Assembly (NCBI GenBank): GCA_964587655.1
Contig: CAZPMT010000030.1
Coordinates: 1-49,355, forward strand
From: CAZPMT01 sp964587655
GTDB taxonomy: Bacteria; Hydrogenedentota; Hydrogenedentia; Hydrogenedentales; SLHB01
Length of the DNA: 49,355 bases
Direction of reading: 5' to 3'
A model generated the notes under the pieces. It did not search any database. It saw nothing but the letters and a program-made list of their open reading frames with translations, and was not told the origin of the DNA. A program made the position numbers and the translations under genes. This document shows positions 1 through 7,485 of this stretch, piece by piece (the stretch's first letter is position 1; every line of letters starts with the position of its first letter).

Positions 1-552
1 CTCGGCGCCCATGCGCAGGGCCTCCCGGAACGACTTGGCGCCTGCCGGCACGACCATGAATTCCTGCAAGTCCACGTTGTTGTCCGCATGGGCGCCGCCG
101 TTCAGGATGTTCATCATCGGAACGGGCAAGACGTGAGCGTTCGGACCGCCGATGTAGCGCCACAGCGGGATCTCGAGGGCCTGCGCCGCCGCTTTGGCCA
201 CCGCCAGCGACACGCCGAGGATCGCGTTGGCGCCGAGACTGCTCTTGGTGGGCGTGCCGTCCAGCGCGATCATGGTCATGTCTATGACGCGCTGGTCGAG
301 TGCGTCCATACCCAGAAGCTCCTCGCCGATCACGTCGTTGACGTTCGCCACGGCCTTGAGGACGCCCTTGCCAAGGTATCGCCTGGCATCTTTGTCGCGA
401 AGTTCGATGGCCTCATTCTCGCCCGTGGACGCCCCTGACGGCACCGCGGCGCGTCCCATTACGCCGCAGCTCAAGTATACGTCTACTTCAACCGTTGGAT
501 TTCCCCGTGAATCGAGGATCTCGCGCGCCTTCATGCCTGTGATTCGTGTCAT
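1..552 (-). CDS. eno: Enolase, N-terminal part (runs off the left edge)
   Basis: Phosphopyruvate hydratase converts 2-phosphoglycerate to phosphoenolpyruvate in glycolysis in the cytoplasm. The reverse strand reads MTRITGMKAREILDSRGNP and then the GASTG loop (AVPSGASTGENEAIELRD), followed by SLGANAILGVSLAVAKAAA and LPVPMMNILNGGAHADNN, all classic enolase N-terminal and early barrel motifs. The 184 codons present are roughly the first 43 percent of a normal enolase of about 430 residues; the rest lies beyond base 1. The ATG at 552 is chosen because GAAGGAGGAACG lies just upstream. It is the last visible gene of a minus-strand series with the DUF624-like gene and the SurA-like gene. No defect is seen. 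Confidence 0.97.
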   Translation of the reverse strand, partial: MTRITGMKAREILDSRGNPTVEVDVYLSCGVMGRAAVPSGASTGENEAIELRDKDARRYLGKGVLKAVANVNDVIGEELLGMDALDQRVIDMTMIALDGTPTKSSLGANAILGVSLAVAKAAAQALEIPLWRYIGGPNAHVLPVPMMNILNGGAHADNNVDLQEFMVVPAGAKSFREALRMGAE

Positions 553-642
553 AGGTCTCGTTCCTCCTTCGGTATCGTTGCGCCACGCGATCCGCCGGAC
601 GGCCTCCCTCCGGAGACACATGGCCTTGTTCCCAAAAAAACT

Positions 643-1482
643 CTAGCCCTTCCAGGGAAACAGAAAATCGCGTAATCCCCTGTTCAAGTAATCATCCTGT
701 TCGTCCTCGATGATGGCGGCGCCTTCCCGCGTGACGCCCCGAATACCGCCAAGGGCGCTTGACGCCGGGTCCGCGGCGAGGTCCTGAGCCTTCCGGGCGT
801 ATTTCCGGGCCAGCATCTCGTAGGCGCTCGAAGCCAGAACGACCGAGACGGAACCGGATAGGAAGACCAACACGGGTATGATCGCCGAAAAGCCTGCTAT
901 GACCATAAACTGGATCGCTAAACCAATGCAGAACAATGGGTTATCCATTACCAGCAAGGCCGAGAGCTTCAACGTGGCGATGATGCCGCCCTTTTTTTGG
1001 ACCAGCGCGGGCATGACCAGCATCGCCATCAGCGTCACAAGAAGGAGACACCACAGGGCCAGGGCGCTGATGGTGTACCCAAGCCAAGGCGCCGCGTTGC
1101 CCACTTTCGCTGCATAAAACCACACGCTCACGGCAAGGCTCGCAACGCCGAACATGTACAACAGCCCGATACCCATGGCCCGTTTCCAGTGGAGTCGCAC
1201 CCCGGCAAAAAAATCGCGCACGGAACCGTCGCGCGTATCGATCAACTCCTTCGACAAATGTGCCAGACCCGCCGTCGTCACCGGCAGGATGATGCCCAAG
1301 GCCAATACGGTCAAGGGGATGCCGATGAGAACCATGATCGCCGGGTCGCGGGTGGCGAAGGCCGTCGCGCCCAACACCAAGGGGATCAAGAACGAGAGCG
1401 ACCAGATCAGATTCGCTATGATTAGCTTTCCGAGGTGGTCGTACGTGACCCAGAAAGCCATCTTTATTGCACGGTTCAGCAT
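643..1482 (-). CDS. YesL/DUF624-like integral membrane protein
   Basis: A 279-residue polytopic membrane protein of unknown function. Hydrophobic segments lie near residues 18-42, 48-72, 100-125, 133-160 and 180-220. The start (VTYDHLGKLIIANLIWSL) resembles YesL/DUF624 proteins, which often accompany carbohydrate ABC transporters or glycosidases. The C-terminus is soluble and charged, ending in YLNRGLRDFLFPWKG, possibly a conserved cytosolic tail. The ATG start has a weak AAAAGG upstream. It lies between the SurA-like gene and eno. The family assignment rests on the N-terminal pattern only; another polytopic family of similar length is possible. Confidence 0.55.
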   Translation of the reverse strand: MLNRAIKMAFWVTYDHLGKLIIANLIWSLSFLIPLVLGATAFATRDPAIMVLIGIPLTVLALGIILPVTTAGLAHLSKELIDTRDGSVRDFFAGVRLHWKRAMGIGLLYMFGVASLAVSVWFYAAKVGNAAPWLGYTISALALWCLLLVTLMAMLVMPALVQKKGGIIATLKLSALLVMDNPLFCIGLAIQFMVIAGFSAIIPVLVFLSGSVSVVLASSAYEMLARKYARKAQDLAADPASSALGGIRGVTREGAAIIEDEQDDYLNRGLRDFLFPWKG

Positions 1483-1597
1483 GGCAATTGCCTTTTTGTT
1501 CCAGACATCCGCGTGGCGAGCGTGGGTGCCTCGAACAAGAAGGTCGTACCCTTGACGGCATTCTTACGGTCTGTCCGCGTGACTGGTGACGCTTCGG

Positions 1598-2572
1598 CTA
1601 CGAGAGGAATACCCTCACGCGGCTGCGTTTCCGCAACTCGCCAATCCACTTCTTGTACTTCTCTTCGGCGGCCTTGGCCCGGATCTCGGGTTCGACGACC
1701 TTGCGCGCCTCATCGGGCGACATCGTGCCGGCGGCCTCTTTCTTGTCCGCCTTAAGGAGCAAGACGCCGAACTCTGTCTCGATAACGTCGCTTATTCCGC
1801 CCTCCGGCAAGGAGAAGGCGGCGTCCGCGAGTTCCTTTACGAGGTCGCCGGTGGTGACCCACCCCACGAGACCCCCCTGGGCGGCTTCCGGTCCCGCGGA
1901 GTATGACTTGGCCAGTTCCGAGAAGTCCGCCCCGGCATCAAGCTGCTTCTTGAGTTCCTGCAACCGCGCCTTGGCTTGGTCGCGTTCCTGCGTGCCGGCG
2001 GCGGCCTGCAGGAAGATGCGCCGCAGACTTACACGCTCCGGATGGGAGAACTTCTCCTTGTTGTCCTGGTAATACTGCGCCATTTCGGCCTCGGAGATCG
2101 ATGCCTCCTGCCGGAACTGCTTGTCTTTCCGCATGGCCATGCTCACGGCCAGGATGTGCTTGCGGACGCGGTCGCGGAAATCGCTCATGGTCTCACCGGC
2201 CTTCGTGAGCTCATTCTCGAACTCCTCGCTCGACGCAAACCGTTTCTTGATCTGATCGATGCGCGCTTCCACGTCCTTGTCATCGATCTCAAGACCGGCC
2301 AGGAGCGCTTCCCTCAGAAGGATCTTCTCGTTGATTGCCTGATCGAGGGCCTCTCGGAGTTGGTTCTGCGCCTGGCGCTCGAAATCCGCGTCGTCGGTCC
2401 CTTTCTTCTGCAGGTCGCTCAGAAACGGCGCAATGGTCTGCACCAACTCGCTGTGAAGGATTACCTCGGTGCCGACGGTCGCAACGACGCCATCCACGAC
2501 CTCCGCCCGCGCGCCGCACGTGAAGCCGAGCATGATCGCCGCAAACACAAGACAGGTATATGAACGCGCCAT
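1598..2572 (-). CDS. SurA/PpiC-type peptidyl-prolyl cis-trans isomerase, secreted
   Basis: A 324-residue periplasmic folding chaperone with parvulin activity. The start at 2572 gives an immediate signal peptide (MARSYTCLVFAAIMLGFTCG, cleavage after ARA) and has AAGGA nine bases upstream; a longer open frame to 2659 would bury the signal. Residues 25-170 form a SurA N-terminal-like helical region (VVATVGTEVILHSEL, LLREALLAGLEID). The parvulin domain follows at about 175-275: VSLRRIFLQAAAG, FSELAKSYSAGPEAAQGG, LVGWVTTGDL and FGVLLLKADKK. A basic helix ends the protein. There is one parvulin domain rather than the two of E. coli SurA. Likely role: outer-membrane or secreted protein folding. Confidence 0.88.
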   Translation of the reverse strand: MARSYTCLVFAAIMLGFTCGARAEVVDGVVATVGTEVILHSELVQTIAPFLSDLQKKGTDDADFERQAQNQLREALDQAINEKILLREALLAGLEIDDKDVEARIDQIKKRFASSEEFENELTKAGETMSDFRDRVRKHILAVSMAMRKDKQFRQEASISEAEMAQYYQDNKEKFSHPERVSLRRIFLQAAAGTQERDQAKARLQELKKQLDAGADFSELAKSYSAGPEAAQGGLVGWVTTGDLVKELADAAFSLPEGGISDVIETEFGVLLLKADKKEAAGTMSPDEARKVVEPEIRAKAAEEKYKKWIGELRKRSRVRVFLS

Positions 2573-2695
2573 GGCCGATATTCCTTTATGTGTCGTTCCG
2601 CTTCGTTGACAAAGGGACAAGGAAAGTGCCCCGACAAAGAACCGGCTCAAGAATACCACATGACGGGGGAAGCCGCAACCGTAGCGAGAGGCGGC

Positions 2696-2917
2696 CTATT
2701 CGGTTGCATCCCAGTCTTCACGCGATATGCCTGCGTGCCGCAGTATTCGCGCGAGAAGCTCAATACCGATGGCCGGGCCATGAATATTGGGGATGACAAT
2801 GCGTTTGGCGCCGCAGGTCATCAGCAGGTGTTTCCCACCCGAGAAGGGTCCGTCAAATCCAAGCTTGCGCAGCTTGACGACCAGTTCCCGATGGGAAACG
2901 GGCGTGAGCCTCGCCAT
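2696..2917 (-). CDS. hicA: HicA-family (YcfA-like) mRNA interferase toxin
   Basis: A 73-residue protein with the YcfA/HicA pattern: LRKLGFDGPFSGGKHLLM, then RIVIPNIHG and LLARILRHAGISREDW. The family has a double-stranded-RNA-binding fold and cuts mRNA using a conserved histidine, here most likely the His of GGKHLLM. Its ATG overlaps the upstream antitoxin stop by one base (TGATG), so the two are translationally coupled. The antitoxin comes first, the reverse of the classic hicAB order but common for this subtype. Length is normal and nothing indicates inactivation. Confidence 0.88.
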   Translation of the reverse strand: MARLTPVSHRELVVKLRKLGFDGPFSGGKHLLMTCGAKRIVIPNIHGPAIGIELLARILRHAGISREDWDATE

Positions 2918-3165
2918 CAGGCGGACACCTGCAGTCTTTGAAGACAGACGCCGTCAATCGGCGGGATCTCGTGCCCCAACTGGAGGCCGAGCACTATCCA
3001 GGCGTCCAAAGCGTCCTCCAAGTTCGCGCGGCACTCTTCGAGTGATGCCCCGCAAGCCATGACGCCCTCGAGTCCCGGGATCTCGCCGTAATACGGGTCT
3101 TCCGGTTGGTCGATCATCTCATAATGGGCGTGCTTCATCGCTGCATCTATGTATGTGCGAATCAT
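2917..3165 (-). CDS. hicB: HicB-family antitoxin
   Basis: An 82-residue protein with the degraded RNase H-like HicB fold: YEMIDQPEDPYYGEIPGLEG, VMACGASLEECRANLEDALD and AWIVLGLQLGHEIPPIDG. It neutralises the adjacent HicA toxin by direct binding. The short form has no room for a C-terminal helix-turn-helix or ribbon-helix-helix domain, so autoregulation may need another factor. The ATG at 3165 follows GGAGTAGGGCT. It is divergent from ispG, with about 150 bases between the two starts. Confidence 0.85.
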   Translation of the reverse strand: MIRTYIDAAMKHAHYEMIDQPEDPYYGEIPGLEGVMACGASLEECRANLEDALDAWIVLGLQLGHEIPPIDGVCLQRLQVSA

Positions 3166-3312
3166 AGCCCTACTCCAGACACAAGTTCAGTGTATCACAA
3201 TCCGGCAACTTGATGACAAACAGGATCCAGGCAGTTGGAGGCTTGCGCGGGTAGGGGTAGGGAAGATAGTCTGTACGTGGAAGTCCCATAGGTTCTTGCA
3301 GGGCTGGGTTCG

Positions 3313-4554
3313 ATGTCGATAACTAAGAGAGATAAAACCGTTCAGGTGAAGGTGGGCCACGTTGCCATGGGCGGCGGCGCGCCGATTGTCGTGCAGTCGA
3401 TGACGAACACGAATACCGCCGACGTCGAGGCTACGGCCGGACAAGTGCTCGATCTGTGCGGGGCGGGATCCGAATTGGTCCGCGTCACTGTCAATACGCA
3501 AGAGGCCGCCGCGGCCGTTCCCGAGATCGTGAAGCGGCTGCGCGATGCAGGTTGCCGGGTCCCGATTGCCGGTGATTTCCATTACAACGGACACAAGCTC
3601 CTGACCGATCACCCGGACTGCGCGCGTTCGCTCGACAAGTATCGGATCAATCCCGGCAACGTCGGCGCGGGGCCGCGCCGCGACGAGCGTTTCGCGACGA
3701 TCTGCAAGATCGCCATCGATAACGACAAGGCCCTCCGCATCGGCGTCAACGCCGGGTCGCTGAATCAGGACCTGGTGATGCGGATAATGCGCGAGAACGC
3801 CGAGAGCGGCCTGGGCAAGACGTCCGAGGAGATCATGGCGGACTGCATGGTCCTGTCGGCGCTCGAATCCACGGAACTGGCCCTGGAATGCGGCATGCGC
3901 AAGGACCGGATTGTCCTCTCGTGCAAGAGCTCGACGCCACGCCAGTTGATCCACGTATATCGCGAGTTGGCCCGGCGGACGGATCAGCCGCTTCATCTCG
4001 GTCTGACGGAGGCTGGCATGGGGACGCGAGGCTTGGTCTGGTCTTCGGCGGCGATGGGCGTCCTGCTCGAGGAAGGAATCGGCGATACCATCCGGGTCTC
4101 GCTGACGCCGCGCTTGGGCGGAGACCGTCGCGAGGAGGTGTACGCCGCGTGCGAATTGTTGCAGGCGCTCGGCCTGCGGTCCTTCATGCCCTCCATCACG
4201 GCATGCCCCGGATGTGGCCGCACGACCAGCGCCGTGTTCCAGAAGCTTGCCGAGGAAGTGGAAGCGTACGTGCGCGCGAAGATGCCCGAATGGAGGCGCC
4301 GGTTCGAGGGCGTTGAGACGCTCACGCTGGCCGTGATGGGTTGCGTGGTCAACGGGCCGGGAGAGTCGAAGGCCGCGAATATCGGGATCAGTCTGCCCGG
4401 CACCGGCGAAGCGCCGAGTTGCCCGGTCTACATCGACGGGAAGAAGGCAGAATCGCTCTCGGGCACGCCCGAGGAACTCGGAGCCGCATTTCGCGAGATT
4501 ATCGATACATACGTGGCCGCGAGATACGTTCGCAAGATCCCGGAAGAAGCGTGA
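3313..4554 (+). CDS. ispG: 4-hydroxy-3-methylbut-2-enyl diphosphate synthase (IspG/GcpE)
   Basis: A 413-residue enzyme of the non-mevalonate isoprenoid pathway. It reductively converts methylerythritol cyclodiphosphate to HMBPP using a 4Fe-4S cluster. The N-terminal TIM barrel shows VQSMTNTNTADVEAT, GDFHYNG and YRINPGNVG. The C-terminal cluster domain carries Cys298 and Cys301 in ACPGCGRTT and Cys344 in GCVVNGPGES, with Glu351 as the fourth ligand, so the full ligand set is present. The ATG at 3313 follows GGGCTGGGTTCG. The gene stands alone before a repeat-rich spacer and a radical SAM gene. Confidence 0.97.
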   Translation: MSITKRDKTVQVKVGHVAMGGGAPIVVQSMTNTNTADVEATAGQVLDLCGAGSELVRVTVNTQEAAAAVPEIVKRLRDAGCRVPIAGDFHYNGHKLLTDHPDCARSLDKYRINPGNVGAGPRRDERFATICKIAIDNDKALRIGVNAGSLNQDLVMRIMRENAESGLGKTSEEIMADCMVLSALESTELALECGMRKDRIVLSCKSSTPRQLIHVYRELARRTDQPLHLGLTEAGMGTRGLVWSSAAMGVLLEEGIGDTIRVSLTPRLGGDRREEVYAACELLQALGLRSFMPSITACPGCGRTTSAVFQKLAEEVEAYVRAKMPEWRRRFEGVETLTLAVMGCVVNGPGESKAANIGISLPGTGEAPSCPVYIDGKKAESLSGTPEELGAAFREIIDTYVAARYVRKIPEEA

Positions 4555-4625
4555 GGCGTCTCCGGATCCATTCAACCCAAATTCGGCAGTCAAGATTGAA
4601 GGTGCTTCCCGGAATGGTGGACGGC

Positions 4626-4703
4626 GTGGACTTTGTGGACAATGTGGACGCCGAAAAGGATCACATGCAGGGTAGCGTCCACTTTGTCCACTGCTTGGAC
4701 AAG
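4626..4703. repeat. GTGGAC repeat, inverted copy pair
   Basis: Within the 212-base spacer between ispG and the radical SAM gene, GTGGAC occurs at 4626, 4635 and 4644 with a 9-base period. The inverted form GTCCAC follows at 4677 and 4686, ending in TGCTTGGACAAG. The 17-base arms 4635-4651 and 4675-4691 pair with one mismatch around a 23-base loop. Bases 4677-4703, reverse-complemented, match 25 of 27 bases at 49326-49352. A third, shorter copy is at 7360. The rest of the spacer shows no gene. Confidence 0.75.
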
Positions 4704-4766
4704 CCCAACAGGCTTTAATTGCCGAATCTAAGTTCAAAGTAGGGCCTGGCGTAAATAGGTACTGGA

Positions 4767-7328
4767 GTGTTCCGCGTGAGTCTCAAGCAGATCCTGCTGG
4801 ACGAGGTGTTGCAGGCCGTGACGAAGCCGTCGCGATACCTTGGCACGGAGTTCAACGCCGTGCATAAGGATACGGACGCGGTCGCGCTCCGCGTTGCGCT
4901 TGCGTTTCCGGATCTGTATGACCTCGGACTCGGAAACCTGGGGCTGCACATACTCTATGCGATCTTGAATGACCTGCCGTGGTGTTGGGCGGAACGCGTC
5001 TATGCGCCAGCGCCCGACATGGAGGCCGCGCTGCGCGCCCGCGGGCTGCCTCTCTTCGCGCTCGAATCGAAAGAACCCCTGGCGCGGATGGATATGATTG
5101 GATTCTCGCTCCAGTCCGAGCTGACGTACACGAGCGTGCTCACGATCCTGGATCTCGCCGGTCTGCCTCTGCGCGGCAAGGATCGCGACGACGCGCATCC
5201 GCTTATCTTCGCCGGAGGACCATGCGCGTTCAATCCGGAACCTATGGCGCCGTTCATGGACTTCTTCGTTATCGGCGATGGAGAAGATGCGATACTCGAG
5301 ATCGCCGAAGCGGCGCGGGCCACGCGCGGGATGCCACGCGATGCACGACTCGGAGCGTTTGCGCGCATCGAGGGCGTCTATGTGCCCGAGCTTTACCCGT
5401 TCGAGACGCTGGCCGACGGGCGCATCGTCCCGAAAGAAGACGCGCCGAAGATCGCGCGACGCGTGCTCAACGATCTGAATGCGGCCCGGTTTCCCACCGA
5501 GTACATCGTTCCATTCACGCAACTCATCCATGACCGCGTGGGAATCGAGGTCCTGCGGGGATGCACGCACGGCTGCCGGTTCTGCCAGGGAGGTATGGTG
5601 ACGCGGCCCGTTCGCACGCGGGGTCTCGACGAGATCGACCGGATCATGGAACGGACGCTTTCCGATACGGGCTATGAGGAGGCCTCGCTGCTGTCGCTCT
5701 CGACCTGCGACTATCCGCGCATTCACACGCTGCTCGAGCAATCTGCGAAGCGGGCATACGCCGATAACGCGGCGGTCTCGGTCCCCTCGCTGCGGCTCGA
5801 CACTTTTTCCGTCGATCTGGCCGACGCGATCTCGGATGTGCGGCGTAGCGGACTGACGTTTGCGCCGGAAGCAGCGACGCCGCGAATGCGGTCGGTCATC
5901 AACAAATGGTTTGACGACAACACCCTGTTCGACGTGGTGACGGAAGCGTTCAAGCGCGGTTGGGGGCACGTGAAGTGCTATTTCATGATCGGCCTTCCGA
6001 CGGAGCGCGATGAAGACGTGCAGGCCATCGCCGATCTCTGCGCGGCGATGCTGGAAAAGGGGCGCGCCGTCACGCGGCGCGCCAAGATCTTCACGGGGAT
6101 ATCCACGTTTGTTCCCAAGCCCTTTACGCCGTTCCAATGGGCGGGTCAGATCGGGCTGGATGAGATCCGGCGCCGCCAACGCATTCTCGAGCAGGGCCTC
6201 AAACGGCATCCCGGCGTCAAATTCGGCCGGCACGATCCCGAGTCGAGCTTCATCGAGGGTCTTCTTGCCCGCGCGGATCGTCGCGCGGCGGACCTCGTCG
6301 AGGCCGCGTTCCGCCGCGGGGCGCGGCTGGATTCATCGTCGGAGCATCTCGATTTCCAGGCGTGGCAGGACGCGATTGCGGAGACCGGATATGACGTCGA
6401 AGGCGCGTTCCGTGAGCGCGCCCTGGACGAGCGGCTGCCCTGGGATCACATTGACGTGCATATCCCGAAGCAGTGGTTCACGGTCGAGTGGCGCCGGGCG
6501 ATTGACCTTGCCCAAACGCCGGATTGCCGCGCGGGCGGCTGTACGGGATGCGGATTGCGCGACCGCGTTCCCGGGTTGTGCGCGGCCATGATCGACGAGG
6601 CGCGGCAGGGACCGGAGATCGATAGCGAAAAGCCCGTCTTGAAGCTTCCCGAACGCGTCGAACCGCCTGCGTTGCAGCGGCTCCGTTTCAAAATCGGCCG
6701 TAATGCCGAAGCATGTTTCCTGTCCAATCTCGAATGGATGAGCGCGTGGATTCGCGTGTTGCGCCGCGCGCGGGCGCCGCTATCATACTCGCAGGGCTTC
6801 CACGCGCACCCGAAGGTGACTTTCGCAACAGCGCCGCCTGTGGGCGAAGGGTCGGAAGGCGATTACATGGACGTCGTGCTGAAAGCGCGCGTCAAGCCCA
6901 ACGACCTTCTTGATCGGGTTCGAGCGACGCTTCCCTCGGGCTTTCATGCGTATGATGTCAGCGAAGTACCGACGAATGCGCCCTCGCTGATGAGCGCGGT
7001 GTCGGGCTTTGACTACACGCTCTTCGCGCGCGGCGATATTGTGGAGATTCAATCGCGCGTCGAGAAGCTTATGGCGATGGAGGTGATTCCCGTCGAACGA
7101 AAGGGCAGACCGACCGGTCCGCGGAGAAGTGTCGAAGCATCCACCGTTGACATCCGGCCGATGCTGCACTCCATCGCGGCGCGTGCGGAAGAAGGCGCGG
7201 AAGTGATGATCGATTTCAGCACGCAACAGGCCAATGGCAAGCTCGCAAAGCCGCGCGAGATCATTGCCTTGTTGGGATTGGACCCCGCATCGACGCGCGT
7301 TCTCAAGCGCGAGACGCATTTCGGATAG
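4767..7328 (+). CDS. TIGR03960-type radical SAM protein fused to a DUF2344 domain
   Basis: An 853-residue cytosolic protein. The start (LLDEVLQAVTKPSRYLGTEF) matches TIGR03960 proteins. A cobalamin-binding-like Rossmann region covers about residues 20-200, followed by the radical SAM cluster motif C266-THG-C270-RF-C273 in EVLRGCTHGCRFCQGG. A cysteine-rich stretch (CRAGGCTGCGLRD, about 587-605) may hold a further cluster. From about residue 630 the DUF2344/TIGR03936 domain begins (LRFKIGRNAEACFLS, LSYSQGFHAHPKV, FDYTLFARGD). In many bacteria the two halves are separate neighbouring genes; here they are one polypeptide. RNA or ribosome modification has been suggested for the family, but the substrate is unknown to me. 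The start codon is ATG at 4767. Confidence 0.9.
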   Translation: MFRVSLKQILLDEVLQAVTKPSRYLGTEFNAVHKDTDAVALRVALAFPDLYDLGLGNLGLHILYAILNDLPWCWAERVYAPAPDMEAALRARGLPLFALESKEPLARMDMIGFSLQSELTYTSVLTILDLAGLPLRGKDRDDAHPLIFAGGPCAFNPEPMAPFMDFFVIGDGEDAILEIAEAARATRGMPRDARLGAFARIEGVYVPELYPFETLADGRIVPKEDAPKIARRVLNDLNAARFPTEYIVPFTQLIHDRVGIEVLRGCTHGCRFCQGGMVTRPVRTRGLDEIDRIMERTLSDTGYEEASLLSLSTCDYPRIHTLLEQSAKRAYADNAAVSVPSLRLDTFSVDLADAISDVRRSGLTFAPEAATPRMRSVINKWFDDNTLFDVVTEAFKRGWGHVKCYFMIGLPTERDEDVQAIADLCAAMLEKGRAVTRRAKIFTGISTFVPKPFTPFQWAGQIGLDEIRRRQRILEQGLKRHPGVKFGRHDPESSFIEGLLARADRRAADLVEAAFRRGARLDSSSEHLDFQAWQDAIAETGYDVEGAFRERALDERLPWDHIDVHIPKQWFTVEWRRAIDLAQTPDCRAGGCTGCGLRDRVPGLCAAMIDEARQGPEIDSEKPVLKLPERVEPPALQRLRFKIGRNAEACFLSNLEWMSAWIRVLRRARAPLSYSQGFHAHPKVTFATAPPVGEGSEGDYMDVVLKARVKPNDLLDRVRATLPSGFHAYDVSEVPTNAPSLMSAVSGFDYTLFARGDIVEIQSRVEKLMAMEVIPVERKGRPTGPRRSVEASTVDIRPMLHSIAARAEEGAEVMIDFSTQQANGKLAKPREIIALLGLDPASTRVLKRETHFG

Positions 7329-7359
7329 ACGCCAACAGCGAACTCTATTCCCGTTGATA

Positions 7360-7383
7360 GTCCACCTCGTCCACCACGTCCAC
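7360..7383. repeat. GTCCAC triple repeat, 9-base period
   Basis: GTCCAC occurs at 7360, 7369 and 7378, separated by 3-base spacers (CTC, CAC). This is the reverse-strand form of the GTGGAC family at 4626 and 49326. It sits in the 157-base spacer between the radical SAM gene and the GH3-like gene. No second arm is seen nearby. Confidence 0.6.
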
Positions 7384-7485
7384 CCCCGCTCCCAGCACCC
7401 GCGGACTGACAGCCTGCGCCACGCATGAGATCGCATCGGGCGGGCTCAATGCACTAGAATCAGGGCGGATGACGAGGACCGGCAT

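Noticed and set aside
2606..2640. TTGACA at 2607 as a promoter
   Set aside because: It points along the plus strand towards minus-strand genes and no good -10 follows.
3187..4737. Long minus-strand open frame opposite ispG
   Set aside because: It mirrors the entire ispG gene, has no family motifs and is typical antisense openness in high-GC DNA.
4734..6233. Long minus-strand open frame opposite the radical SAM gene
   Set aside because: Arg/His-rich translation with no domain; the plus strand has an unmistakable radical SAM protein.
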